Part shown: one piece after another, positions 23,171-34,752 of the stretch
Numbering within the stretch: the stretch's first letter is position 1
How the letters are laid out: every line of letters begins with the position of its first letter
Assembly (NCBI GenBank): GCA_016808115.1
Contig: JAEQBH010000647.1
Coordinates: 248,001-312,000 of the forward strand
DNA length: 64,000 bases
Source: Tetrastigma voinierianum
Taxonomy: Eukaryota; Streptophyta; Magnoliopsida; Vitales; Vitaceae
Reading direction: 5' to 3'
Made by a program: the position numbers and the translations under genes
Notes under the pieces: model-generated
What the model was told of the DNA's origin: nothing
Databases searched by the model: none
What the model saw: the letters and a program-made list of their open reading frames with translations, nothing else

Positions 23171-24707
23171 CTTGTCACCCAGAATCGTATGCCTTCGCGA
23201 ATCGAGGCCTACCGATAAAAGCGCTTAAGATGTTCCACATTCCATGTATGCTGTAAAATTTTTCCTTCCTCTGTTTGGAGCTCATAATTGCCCGGTCTGA
23301 CGACCCGAGATACAATATAAGGGCCCTCCCAATCAAAGGCCTAACTTCCCGCAGGCCGATTTCATGCAGTATTTTTTTAAGACCAAACTCCGGGCACGTA
23401 ATCCTGCAGCCTGACTCTTGTTGTAGTGCCTAGCGGTCTTTCTTGGCACCCTCCCCAGACGCCGTTGAACTTGCCTACGCTTCGGGCCCGTGAGCTCTAA
23501 GTCCCACACGATCATCTGAGGCTAGCTCGATTCGGGAGACTTTACCTAACTTCGATTGGGCCACCGCTTCGCAAGCCAAAAGCCAGGCAAATGGAGTTTC
23601 CCGTTGTCGACTTCCGTGGTCGTCCGACAGGCCCATAGTAATTTCCGCCAGGAGGTATTCACCCAACTCCCTTCAACTCTTCCAACTCGCTTTCAAGGCG
23701 GTCTCAGGCTCCGGCGGTAACCTGGCCATTCCATTTGATCAGGTGAGTCGCGAAGAATAGTACTTTAATTCCGAGCTCGCACAAAAGTCCTGAATTTTGC
23801 GTTGTCGAATCAAGCTTTCATATCCGAGATCAAGGCCCTTGGGACACCAACCGCATATGATTGCTCGCCATACGGCCGCGTATCTTCGCCTCGTGATTGC
23901 GGCTAAGGGCCCACCACCCCACTTAAATAGTCTACCGCCACGTATTATAAATTTACATCGTCTTTACCCATGGGCAAGGGCTCAATATGTCCAACCCCAT
24001 CGCCGAAGCGCCGGTGGGTCGGGTGGATTGATGCCGCAGGCTCACTGGGAGGCGTGATATTTTAGCCGTGTTCTCGCAGCATTCTCGTGATCTTTTTACC
24101 GTGTGTTGGTTGCATCTTTGAGCATTGTGGGCCAATAGTATCCCTGCCTCAAAATTTTTCCGACCAACGTTCGAGCCCCGATATGGTTCCCGCATATGCC
24201 TTCATGCACTTCTCTTAGCACATATTCAGTGTCTTCTCCTGTGATACATTTTAGGAAGGGTGTGAAGAATCCTCGTTTGTAGAGGCTCCCTAGATTGGTA
24301 AACCTGAGGATCTCACTCATCTTAGCCGCTTCCTTGGGTCGTTCGTGCTGTCCACACATTAATGTAATCCCAAATAGGGTCCATCCAGTTTGGTACGGAC
24401 GCTGTTGTGGCGACTATTATGCCGTAAGGGTCAACGGAGGGCTCTGCGAGGTATTCGATGGGCGTCGATCCCCCAATGTCTTCCTGCAAGGCCGTCGCCG
24501 CGGCTAAAGCGTCATGCGGAATTCTCCGTCGGGGACGACCGATCCGAATCGATACAAACTTCTTTTAAATAAATCGGACTTTGCGAAGATATGTAATCAT
24601 TTTCACTTTTGCCTGTGATAAACCTTCAACTGCTCTCACCACCAATGGGAGTCGCTATAGACCTCTAACTGATCGACCTCTAATGAATGAGCGAGGTTGA
24701 GGCCCCA
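23171..24707 (-). pseudogene. Tat integrase region, duplicate copy A
   Basis: The minus strand carries the N-terminal zinc-binding part of a Tat integrase (frame 24096-24359, with VLREVHEGICGNH and ILRQGYYWPT), then the core start (the frame at 23953-24195 and degraded sequence below it). It parallels 27841-29165 over its whole length, with many small indels. It ends abruptly at GAGGTTGAGGCCCC (24706), and the start of the same unit (CTTGTCACCC) follows at once at 24708. Copy A is thus the left member of a tandem duplication of about 1.54 kb. Confidence 0.75.
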
Positions 24708-25075
24708 CTTGTCACCCAGGAATCGTAAGGCCTTCTTGCGAACTGAGGCCTACTGATAAAAGCGCTTAAGATGTTCCGCATTCCATGTATGCTAATTCTT
24801 TCCTTCCCTCTCGCTTGAGCTCATAATTCGTCTGTCCGACGACCAGATACAATATAAGGGCCCTCCCAATTGGGGCCTAACTTCCCGTGTGCTGGATTTT
24901 TCCTTGCGGGTAGTAGCTTTTTCAAGACCAAATCCCCTGGCACGTAACTTCTGGGCCTGACTCTCTTGTTGTAGTGCCTAGCGGTCTTTCTTTGGTATTC
25001 CTCTGTACGCTGTTGAACTTGCTCACGCTTCTCGTCCAGGAGCTCTAAGTTCAGACGCAGGGCCTCATCGTTTTG
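24708..25075 (-). pseudogene. Start of the second tandem copy (B), cut by an inverted segment
   Basis: It repeats 23171-23520 in the same orientation (CTTGTCACCCAGGAATCGTA..., TAGTGCCTAGCGGTCTTTC). It breaks off near 25075, where inverted Tat 3' sequence begins. Its last ~165 bp (from 24911) are repeated at 27841-28000, where the copy resumes. Confidence 0.75.
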
Positions 25076-27540
25076 TTCTTCCGAGGCTCTATCACCTTCT
25101 CAGGAGATGGCTTGACGGGATCTGTAGGAGCATTCCAGATGGTTATGGGCAAAGCCGCCAACGGTTGGTCGCCGACCTCGTTTGAGGGATTCCCCACCTC
25201 TGCGATGGGCTCGGAAGAGGGAAGTGAACGAAGAACCAGGGGAACCTCGGCCAATGGGGATGAAGACCGAACGCTCGGACAAGGGACTAAGGTGTCGACC
25301 TCCGAACTTTACGACCCGTCAACTTCTCGGGGAATCTACTTTCCTCCTTCGCACCCGGTGTTTTCGAGATATCCCTCCCATGAGCTAAAATCTCCTCGAG
25401 TAGGAGCAACACGGGTCTGAAAGAGAAAAACACCTGCAGTAGAGGGAGATGAAGGCCCTAAACGGAAGATTTTAAGGACTTCGGGACCGATGAGTCGGGA
25501 CATCCGACCTAGTAGTTCCACAGAGGAGCGAAAGGTACTACCGCAGCAAGAGCAACAGCGTATCTTCGCCACTAAGCCCAAGACGAAAGATCCGAAAAAT
25601 ATATGTGAAACTTAAGGTCGTATATTCAATCAACTTTAAATCAATTAAACCAAGAGTAAGGATGATACTCACTTAAGGTTAATGGGCACCCCCACGCCCG
25701 GGTACGCCTAGGTGTCTTCCCATATAAAGAATTGTACTCCCAATTGAGCCACTAACAAAGAAATCATCTGACGGCGTCCGATGAGAAGCAAGGAAGATCC
25801 AAATCACCAAAGGCCCCAGACGCCTGGGGTGGAAATAAATAAACCCCTCGGCGGTAGCCGTTAGATTAAAAAGATGCAGGAGCAAAGCCACACTAGGGAC
25901 GCCAAGCCCCCTGTCTCTAAAAAAGACCAGCAAACCCACTAAAATGCCTCAACTATCAGCTACTGAAGGGCAAGATATGAAATGTCAAGAACCCGCTATG
26001 AAAGGGTGCATGGAAAGCGGAGGTCAAGTATCAAAGGCGAATTAAACATACCATTCCGGCACTATGTAATGCAATCCAGTCAAAAATCGAGACCATATAC
26101 GAACACTGTGAAGAGGCCGCATTGCCTGCGTAAAGTAGACTCCATAAAGGGCCAACACTCACAGCCCACTTTCACGTGAATAAAAACGACGGCGCGGTAC
26201 CGGTACAGTCCGAACCCTAGGATATTTGATCAAGTTTATCTTTCCTTTTTCCTTACCTAAGGGAAGGGAGGCGCGCCCGAGCGCCGAGGCCCAACGACCG
26301 CCAAACAAGCGAGACACCCCCACCGCCGACCGCATCACCAGAGGAATCATCATCGCTGATGCGCGAAAGAGAAGAACGCTGGGGACCCATGGCATAACCA
26401 AACGAAATCCGGGACAATCAACTTAGGGTCAGTCAGACAATCGAAAGAAACATCGACAGACGGACACATGTTCAGAAAGAAAAGAAGATACCAAAAGGGA
26501 CCCAACATCGAACAGATAGAGCAAAATCCAGAACGAAATGCAAGAACGCCAAGAAATATAAAGACAAAAGGGAGAGCAGAGCAAGGAAGTCGACCAGAAA
26601 GGTCAGACAAGAAGCAAGGGAAAATGCAAGGAATATGAAAAACAAGCATCGAACCTCGGAAGAGCCACTATTAACGATGGACGGCGACAAAGTTTAATGA
26701 ACCACATCCAGCACGAAACAACAAACCGCCAGACTAATCACAAATTTCGCCCACGCAATCCGCATAAAGGCCGGGGCAACCGATATGATATAGAAATGGT
26801 CAGGTGCTTTCAATCGCCGGGTCCGAGAGCACGTCCGTGCCCGCCTCGTGTCCTCCCACAATAGTCAAAGCAGAGGCCTAACCTATTAGGCTCCAAACAT
26901 GGATTCGAAAGAACAGGAAGACCCATGCTCGGCCAGTCAACCCATATCCTCCCAATAACAGAAGATAAAATATTCCTTAAAAGATATCCTCCAATCAAGT
27001 CCTATTATAAAGGAAAGAAAAAGCAACAGAAGACCATCAGTTGGACATTCTCCAATAAAGAGGGAGGATTATTCCGAATAAACTCTTTTGACTAATCCAT
27101 CGCTAGTCTAAGGCTAACTATATGAGGAAACATACCCCCCAATGGGAAGGACTCCTCGTCATCGTCCAATGGATGAATATCCATTATAAATACAAAGCCG
27201 CTCCACCACCGAAAGGTACGTCAATACTAGGCAATCAAAGTATTCTCTCTTTTTCCTCTCAGAAAAGAATCTGACTTAGGCATCGGAGCGGCCACGGGCG
27301 AAGCCTTCGCCGGCCCTTCTTCCTTTCTCGCTCTTTCGCGTGAGAGTGCAACATCCGTAACTCCGATCAAGAGTAACTTTCCTAAGTTCGACGACGCACT
27401 ACCGCTGCACCATCGGAGATAAGAGTCCTCGCATCGAACCCGACGATCCGTCTTCCGGGCCCGCCTCGTCGCCACCTCAGTCCAAACACTAATTTCTACA
27501 CGCTCCAGCCTGGGGCCCATGAAAAGATCACGCATCATCA
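25076..27540 (+). mobile_element. Inverted Tat 3' segment: antisense ORF plus third LTR
   Basis: The reverse complement of this stretch parallels 16226-18650: antisense ORF C-terminus (minus frame 25051-25254 matches plus frame 18468-18650), its domain region (EGFIYF at ~25850), the CT-rich stretch, and a complete LTR (26781-27540). It lies inside the second pol copy. No second LTR of this inverted unit is present, so it is not a complete nested element. An inversion-duplication or a non-homologous repair event is likelier. An assembly join is possible. Confidence 0.75.
26781..27540 (+). repeat. Third Tat LTR (LTR3), inverted
   Basis: About 760 bp, the reverse complement of LTR1/LTR2. It contains GGACTCCTCGTCATCGTCCA at ~27150 and AAGTATTCTCTCTTTTTCCT at ~27237, and ends ...CACGCATCATCA (27540), which is the inverted TGATGATGC start of the other LTRs. 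Confidence 0.85.
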
Positions 27541-27834
27541 GGAACCGCCAGAGTCCGCACGATGGTCGCCCACCCACTCGTCAAACAGACACCATTGATT
27601 TGCATCCAAACCAGCCATCTGGAACAAAGATGATCTTATTTAAGAAACAATGCCATATGTTTATTTCAACGTCAGACGTTAACAACAACACTCATAACAT
27701 GAACGGAATCTTCTGATCTCATCACCATAAAGTCTATAATGTCCATTATAATACAAAACCCTCCGCAACACTAACCCACTTTCACCCAGATAACATGAAA
27801 ATTCCAATAAACCAACCTCCAAATCAGACTTTTC
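27541..27834. other. Unmatched segment between LTR3 and the resumed pol copy
   Basis: About 295 bp with no match elsewhere in the window. It is AT-richer than its surroundings and has no gene. It could be pre-insertion sequence, filler, or the remains of a lost LTR flank. Confidence 0.4.
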
Positions 27835-28860
27835 TTATGGTAGTAGCTTTTCAAGACCAAACTGCACGTAGAACTCCGGGCCCGACTCTCTTGTTGTAGT
27901 GCCTAGCGGTCTTTCTTTGGTATTCCTCCGCACAAGAACTTCTGCTCTGCTTCTTCGTCCAGGAGCTCTGTCTCGGCATGCCAGGCCCTTCATCGCTTTG
28001 TGCTAGCTCGATTCTCGAGACTTTACCTAACTCGATTGTGGGCTACCGCTTCGTGCAAAAGTCAGGCAAATGGAGCTTCCCTGCCGATCATGTCGTCCGA
28101 TAGGCCCATAGTACTTCAGGGAGGTATTCGACCCAACTCCCCTTCAACTCTTCCAACTTGGTTTTCAAGGCGGTCTTGAGGGTTCTGATGGTAACTTCGG
28201 CTTGTCCATTTGACTGTGGGTGAGCTGGCGAAGAATAGTAATTTTTAATTCCGAGCTCCTAAGACAAAAGTCCCCGACTTCATGTTGTCGAACCTGTTTT
28301 CGTTATCCGAGATCATGTCCTTGGGACACCAAATCGCATATGATTGCTCGCCATACTGGCTGCGATCGCTTCAGGATTGTGGCCATGGGCTCACCACCAC
28401 TTGGTGAAATAGTCTACCGCCACGACAATACTTACATCGCCTTTGCCCAGCTGGCAAGGCCCTAATATGTCCAACCCCATCGCTGGAAGGCCAAATGTGA
28501 TTGATGTCGAGGTCACCGGGAGGCGTGATATTTTAGCGTGTTCCTGGCATATTCTGCATCTTTTGACCAGGTTGGTTGCATCTTTGAGCACAGGGCCAAT
28601 AGTATCCTCGCTCAAAATTTTTCCGACCAACGCTCAGCCCCCGACATGGTTCCCCGCGATATGCCTTCATGCACTTCTCTTAGCACATATTCGCGTCTTC
28701 TCCTCGTGATACATTTTAGAAGGGTGGAAGAATCTCGCTTTGTAGAGGCTCCTCAGATTGGTAAAACTCCGGAGGATCTCACTCGACCTTAGCCGCCTCG
28801 GGTCGCTCCCCGCAAGGTTCCGTCATTAATGTAACTGGGCCAGGGTCCATCCACTTTGGT
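27835..28860 (-). pseudogene. Tat integrase, copy C (main copy)
   Basis: On the minus strand: IGPVLKDATNLVKRCRICQE zinc-site end, then LPAMGLDILGPCQLGKG and VAVDYFTKWW, the start of the Tat-type integrase core (28391-28630). The rest of the core down to about 28000 is frameshifted. It follows RNase H as in other Tat elements. The first ~165 bp duplicate 24911-25075. Confidence 0.8.
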
Positions 28861-28879
28861 ACCTGACGCTGTGGCGACT

Positions 28880-29500
28880 ACAGGCCGTAAGGGTCAAGGA
28901 GGGCTCGCAGGTTCGGCGGGCCGATCCTCCAATGTCTTCTCGCAAGGCCGCCGCCGCTTTTGCCAAAGGCCGCGCGGGAATTCCTCCGCTCGGGACGCAT
29001 CGATCTGAACTGATACAAACTTTTTAAATAAATCGTGGACTTTGCGAAGATACAGAATCATTTTCTCACTTTTGGCCTCGTATGTCTTCAACTGCTCTCG
29101 ACCACCGCTGGGAGCTCGCGAGTAGACCTCTAACCGACGACTACCGAATGAGCGAGGTTGAGGCCCGCTATTACTGGGCCGCACTCACTTCTCGCTGGTT
29201 GAGGCGCGAACCCAAACCGAGCGCATACTCAATGTCTATACCTTCTGGTGAGGTCAGGATTAAGCCTGCTCCGCTTCCTCAGCATTCCAGGCCCATCCAC
29301 AGAGTTTCCATACGAGGTCGCCCCTTGATTGCGGGGCTCAAAGAAGTTTCACCCATAACTCATGACTAACTCGCTAGAATCGCCCTTTATGGCTGTTTTT
29401 GGTTTGTACCGAATGTCTAATTCACTAAAATTTATGGCCCATTTCATCAACCTCCCGAGACCTCTCGCTTATGTAATAATTCGCCTACGGGTATTCGGCC
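28880..29500 (-). pseudogene. Tat RNase H domain, frameshifted
   Basis: The minus strand reads a G-S-G-A-G-like start, SPEG and IEYAL near 29220-29290, then degraded core, and a C-terminal frame 28894-29184 with YEAKSEKMILYLRKVHDLFK followed by an Ala/Arg-rich tail. This matches the RNase H that follows RT in Tat elements. It degrades the RNA strand during reverse transcription. Confidence 0.7.
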
Positions 29501-29559
29501 TGAATTTCTATGAAGTGAAATTGAAATAAGGACGAAGTCTCGAGCCGCTGGCCACTGAA

Positions 29560-30610
29560 AGCTAATATTAATTTTTCCATTTTGGATACCTCCTCAAAGC
29601 CCTCGTATTCGACTGCAGTAGTAGACTGGGTGCTGTACCCGTTCCTTGTCTCTAACGAGTACTGCGCTAGTTGAAAAATCTGATACTGCCAAATACAATG
29701 TAAGGATTTCTCCTTCTACCGGGCTTACTAGAATGGGTGGCGAGCTCAAGTATGTTTTCAAGGCTACAAACGCTTCTTCACATTTCTCGTCCCATTGAAA
29801 GGCTTTTTTCAAGACTTGGAAGAAAGGTTGGCACTTGTCACTTGCCCTGGACACGAATCGACTTAGAGCTGCGATCCTCCCTGTTAGCCGTTGTACTTCC
29901 TTTGTCCCGGACGGTGATGGCATGTCCAAAGAATGCTTTTATCTTATCCCGGCTTGCTTCAATTCCCCACAAGGGTTGACTATGAAGCCCAGAATTTTTC
30001 CTACCGACACGTCGAAGGCGCATTAGCCTGGGTTCAGCCTTCATGTTATAATCCCCAGATCTCTGAATGTCTCGGAGAGGCGAGCTGGCTGTGGATACTC
30101 TAACAGAAGTGATTTACCGCCAAAGATGTCGTCTATGTATACCTCCATCGGTTGTGACCTATCTGCTTTTGAAACATCCGGTTCACTAACCTCTGGTAGG
30201 TTGCCCCCCGTATTCTTAAGCCCAAACGGCATTACCCGATAAATGTAGTCCCCCTGCGGCCGTGATGAATGACGCTCTCTCCGGTCATCAGGTCCATGCC
30301 GATCCGACATATAATCGAGAACGATCCATGAAGCCAAGGAGCCTATGGCCCGTTGCATCTACAATAAGGTCGATCCCGGTAGGGGGAAGTCGTCCTGGGG
30401 CATGCTTTGTTTATATCGGTGAAATCAAATATGAGCCGCCATTTGCCATTTGCTTTCTCGACGAGAACAACATCGCCAAATGCACCCGTATTCTAATTCG
30501 ACAATACCGCCGAGGAGCTTGCCGAATCTCTTCGTTGATGGCCTTTGTCTCTCTGGTGCGAAACTTCTGCGCTTTTGCTTGACCGGCTTGTGAGACGGGT
30601 TGGTGTTCAA
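29560..30610 (-). pseudogene. Tat reverse transcriptase, frameshifted
   Basis: Frame 30041-30358 contains GDYIYRVMPFGLKNTGG and MEVYIDDI, which are palm motifs including the catalytic Y-I-D-D. Frame 29594-29929 has the thumb/connection part (TKEVQRLTGRIAALSRFVSR, KKAFQWDEKCEEAF). The upstream finger part (30360-30610) is broken. At least three shifts split the domain. Confidence 0.85.
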
Positions 30611-30909
30611 CTTATGAGTGATGACCAGCAGTCATACTCATGTCGGCCCCGTCTTACGAAGATGTCCCTGCTCGTCTTGTAGAACCCGCGTGGAGGGAAG
30701 CCTTGAGCGTCTTCTGCGCTTGGAGCCACAGTAGGCAAGATGCCCGGTCGCCATCCAACGCTATTTCGCCCAAGTGAACACTTCATCACGCATATCAAGC
30801 TCACCCATGCTCACATTGTCGCATCGCTTTTCCTCGCTTCATGAGGCGTATAGCATTCTCGCTACTCACGTCCCTCGAACCGTCCCAACGCCGTTTATTG
30901 TTGGGAATT

Positions 30910-31600
30910 TAATTACCAGGTGGTATGCTGAGGGGATGGCTTTATCGCGTTGAGAGAGGGTCTGCCCAGCAACATGTTATAGGCTGAATGAGCGTCCACT
31001 ATGAGAAACCTTGTCGCCGTCGTTGAGCCGCGGCCCCCAAGGTTAGCACTAGTTGGATCGATCCTAACGGTAAATACCTTTTCTCCCGAGACTTCTACAG
31101 TGCTGGGATGTGTTCTAGCTTTTTTCTCTTCCAATTCCCATTTTGTCAAAGGCCGACGCAAAAATGATGTCGGCCGAGCTCCCATTGTCTACTTTCAGAC
31201 CCGATGGACCGCTGTATTTGCCACAATTGCGCCGGATTACCGCTGGTCGCCATGGGGGTGCCGGCACCTTCCAAGTCCGAACGAATGTGATAGTGGTGTC
31301 GACTCGCGGTATTTTAGATACTGACTGTACCTCCCCCAAGTCTACCGATCTTATACTGCGTAAGTGGGCCTTCCGAGCCGAACCGTATTCTTCCTCTCCA
31401 AAGAAATCCTCCCGAGATCACGTGGATTTCCAGGTTGGGTCGATGCGGGTCGGCGGCCTCGACGAGGTGGTGGCGAGCCGGGCCCACATTCCTGGCCTCG
31501 GTCTGGTCTTCGAGCTTCGCCCTCAAGATATGAAACACCGTGAGATAGATCCGCGCCAGACGATACTCTATCTCTCTTTCTCAATCAGATAAGGCCGTCC
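30910..31600 (-). pseudogene. Tat aspartic protease
   Basis: Frames 31115-31339 and 30913-31185 cover the domain. KVDNGSSADIIF carries the D-N-G-S-S form of the active site common in Tat elements, and RFLIVDAHSAYNMLLGRPSL is the C-terminal flap/core block. One frameshift near 31130 separates them. The upstream Arg-rich linker (31314-31584) joins it to gag. Confidence 0.85.
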
Positions 31601-31683
31601 GTATGGCGCCCATAGTCCTTGCGGAACCTGGGCGCATTTGGAGTTATCTCTCCAGAAGGGATTTGATTTCATCCAGCCGCCAC

Positions 31684-32961
31684 TTAGGAATTGCTCGTTG
31701 GCATTTCGGCGCGTAACTTATGGCATCGATGCCGCTGGGCGGGAGTGAAGTGCCGGCGCTTAATAGCGCCGCCGTTTAAGGCGCGGGCCCAGGCGGTCCC
31801 AAGATTTCCTCGCCTTTTAGGAGATCGCCCGCCCCGCCGAGAATTCTCCCGTCGCTCGCTTCGGGGCCCGTCCCCGTCGCTTCTGCTGTCTTCAAGCAAT
31901 GAAGAACTTTCCTCGATGCATGGCCTCTCTCCGCTTATGTATTTTTCAGCCTTCGCGAGAACTCTGGCCATGTTAGCTTGAGGATTCTTGAGATAGAGAA
32001 CATCGTCTTTGACCGCACTCCCAACCCCGCTATGAAGGCCGTGGACAAATAACTTTTCACGCCGTACATCTATCTTCAAGGACTCGCATTAAACCGTTGT
32101 ACATATGACTTTAAATTCTCCCCGTGTTTCCCGCTTGATGCTCAATGTAGATGGTAGCTCGGCTTCCCGTATGTCCCAAATTTCGATGAAGTGGGAGACG
32201 AACGCGATTGATAATTCTCTCGAACGCAGGAAATCGTCAAGAGGGGATTCGTCAACCGCCACATACCGGCCTTTTAAGGTGGTGGCGAATGCCCTGCACC
32301 GAACGGGGTCTGGATACCCATGCAACTCCATCTGATTCTTGTAGGTATTGAGATCTAATTGGATCTTGACGCCATCGTAACGACTCCACTCGAGGCATCC
32401 CGAATTTGGCCGTGAGCGATAGTTTAGCACCTCAGTGGCAGACTTCGCTTGCTGCACCAAGGCATCCTATGTGGTGTCCGGGTGCGCCTCTAACTACCTC
32501 CTTTACATGGCTTAGCTCTTGTTTGAGGTCCCCGACCTTGCTCCCATGTCCGCTTCCTGCAGGTCCGGTGGGGATGTCAGGCCTCGTCTCGCCACAGCCC
32601 CTCCCCGGGTACTCGCCGGGCCGCCTCCCACCGGCGCGAAGGTCGCGGGTCGTGCCTCTCGGCTTGATCTAGATTCCGCCCCGTCTGCCGCATTTCCCGG
32701 GGAATGCCATACTGCGGCTCGCCCCCGCATGTATGAACGCTTGTGACCTTCCGTAGTCCGTCGCCTTCTCGAGGCACCAGATTTTGTCCGCAGTTGTTCT
32801 ATCTCTTCTACCAAGCGCTGGTTAACGAGGGCGGAGCGCCCACTTCGTTTGCGGTACCGACCGCCGTACCGGGTCCCGCGTCGCCCGTATCTCCCGGTGG
32901 GTCCGCATCCTGCGCGATTAGCGCCGCTCCCGCCGCTACAAGGCTCCTGGGCCGATACCAT
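31684..32961 (-). pseudogene. Tat gag
   Basis: Three minus-strand frames: 32512-32961 (Gly/Arg-rich N-terminal region), 32089-32460 (capsid core with LNTYKNQMELHGYPDPVRCR and FVSHFI), and 31684-32079 (LHSGVGSAVKDDVLY and ANMARVLAKAEKYISGE). These are the typical parts of Tat gag in order. Frameshifts lie at about 32080 and 32480. The gag start lies about 60 bp inside LTR2. Confidence 0.85.
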
Positions 32962-33020
32962 CGCGAATCGAAATCGCTTATGTTTGTGTAAGAATACTGC
33001 TCCTACGTATCTACGCTAAC

Positions 33021-33760
33021 CGATGATGCTTTTCAACCTAACTGGCCGAGCGTGTAGGGGTCGCCGAGCCGGACTCGGGCCGCCGGCGCTCGGATCGGAG
33101 GACTGATCGCCCGGGTTCCTCGACCGAGGACTCTTATCTCCGATGGTCCGCAGGCCGTGCGTCGTCGGGCCGGGGGAAGGATGCACTCGATCGGCGTGCC
33201 TCGATGTCGCACCTCCCGCAAGAAGAACCTAAGGAAGAAGGCCGCAGCCGCCGGCCATCCGACGCCTAAGCCGATTCTTTCTCCTCGAGAGGAAAAAGAG
33301 AGAATACTTTGATTGCCTAGTATTGACGTATCTTCGGTGGTGGAGCGTTTTGTATTTATAATGGATATTCATCCATTGACGATGACGAGGAGTCCTTCCT
33401 ATCAGTGGTGTTTCCTCACATAGTTAATGCCTTAGACTTAGTGGATGGATTAGTCAAAAGAGTTTATTCGGAATAATCCTCCTCTTTATCGAGAATGTCC
33501 AATCGATGGTCTTTCTATTGCTTTTTTTCTTTCCTTTATAATAGGACTTGATCGAGGATATCTTTATAATATTTTATCTTCACTACTGGGAGGATATGGG
33601 TCGACCGGGCCGAGCAATGGGTCTTCCTGCTCTTTCGAATCCATGTTTCGCCTAATGAGTCGGGCCTCCGTTTCGGGCCGCCGTGGAGGACACGCGGGCA
33701 CGGACCCTGTTTCTGGATCAAGGCGATTGAAACGCTTGACCCATTTCTATATCCTTATCA
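33021..33760 (-). repeat. 5' LTR (LTR2) of the Tat element
   Basis: 740 bp, direct repeat of 16226-16945. The outer end is TTATCA followed by ATCCT (33761-33765), the target duplication. The inner first base reads CG instead of TG. I could not identify a primer-binding site in the adjacent 60 bp. Confidence 0.85.
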
Positions 33761-33765
33761 ATCCT

Positions 33766-34752
33766 CAATCTGGGTTAGAAACAAGAAACAACAGAGTTGG
33801 CGTGAATCTTACAGCAACATTCCTTCTGTTCACGGTTAATTTTTTGGATTATTTGATTCAAAGAGCTTTTTTGAAGAAATTAAATGAGCTTTTCAAAAAC
33901 TAAATTTTGCAAATCTAATGACTGGTTTGTTCTTTTTACTTAATAACTTCTATTTAGCTAAATCCAGAATAAAGGTTAATAGTATTAAATATTAAATAGT
34001 TTGTTTTTCTAGTATTATATTTGTGTTTGTTTTTTTACATGTTTAAAATCAACATCTTAAATATATTAAAAAAATAATTTAAGTGAGTATTTGTTTGTTT
34101 AATGATATAACCTTGATTTTTTTAAAGAATAGAAATATTTCTTTTCAAAAAAAAATATATATATATAGAAATATTTGGTTAAAATACCTTAAATAACTAA
34201 AAATTTGTAAAGTTAATAATCATTTCCATGTTTTTTCTAAGAATGACTCATAATTGACAAAAATGTTTTTTATCATTTCATGTATTTAAATAACTATTTT
34301 TACAAAGAAAACAATGATGATATTTTTGCCAAAACGTGATACAAAATTAAAAAAGGATTAGATTTTCAAAAGGTCTTTTCATGGAATCACCTTTACTATT
34401 ATGATAAAATAAAAAATATTTATATAATATATGTATAACATATTAACATATTTACAAAAAATTAAAATGATAAAATTATTGTGATAAATAATTTATTATT
34501 ATCATTCTTAAAAGAATAATTATTTTATTTATTTATTTTATATAACTAAAATATAATGTATAAAATTCATAAATTAAAAAATAATAGATTGATGTAAACA
34601 AAATTAAAAACATTTAGTGTTTTTAAAATATTATGAAATATTTTATGTGGATTTTAAAATATTTTATGCAGATTCTAAAGTATGGCTTTCAAAAATTCAG
34701 AAATAAGTTTGCAAAAATTAAAAAAAAAAATCTAAAGTCAGAAAGCAATTTG
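33766..34752. other. AT-rich intergenic DNA with left arm of a foldback
   Basis: It continues the flank broken at 16220. No gene. It contains a TA microsatellite (34150-34167) and the left arm of an inverted repeat. Confidence 0.5.
34165..34345 (+). repeat. Left arm of an inverted repeat (partner 36615-36955)
   Basis: GAAATATTTGGTTAAAA and CATGTTTTTTCTAAGAATGA match the reverse complement of 36875-36950. AATAACTATTTTTACAAAGA and ATATTTTTGCCAAAA match the reverse complement of 36620-36680. A degenerate foldback or MITE-like element, split by LTR-L copy 1. Confidence 0.6.

Larger units (their letters stand above)
16221..33765 (-). mobile_element. Tat-lineage Ty3/gypsy element, 17.5 kb, internally rearranged, with ATCCT target duplication
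   Basis: Outer ends are ATCCT|TGATGATGC at 16221-16226 and TTATCA|ATCCT at 33760-33765: an exact 5-bp duplication around TG...CA. Direct LTRs (16226-16945 and 33021-33760) flank a minus-strand pol in the order gag, protease, RT, RNase H, integrase. A plus-strand (antisense) ORF and a long tandem-repeat array lie between integrase and the 3' LTR, a layout known for the Tat group (Grande, Retand, Ogre relatives). Inside are a tandem duplication of the integrase end and an inverted LTR segment. All ORFs are broken. Confidence 0.85.

Noticed and set aside
33643..33903. Plus-strand frame of 86 codons crossing the Tat LTR end
   Set aside because: It joins LTR sequence to unrelated flank across the target duplication, so it cannot be a real gene.
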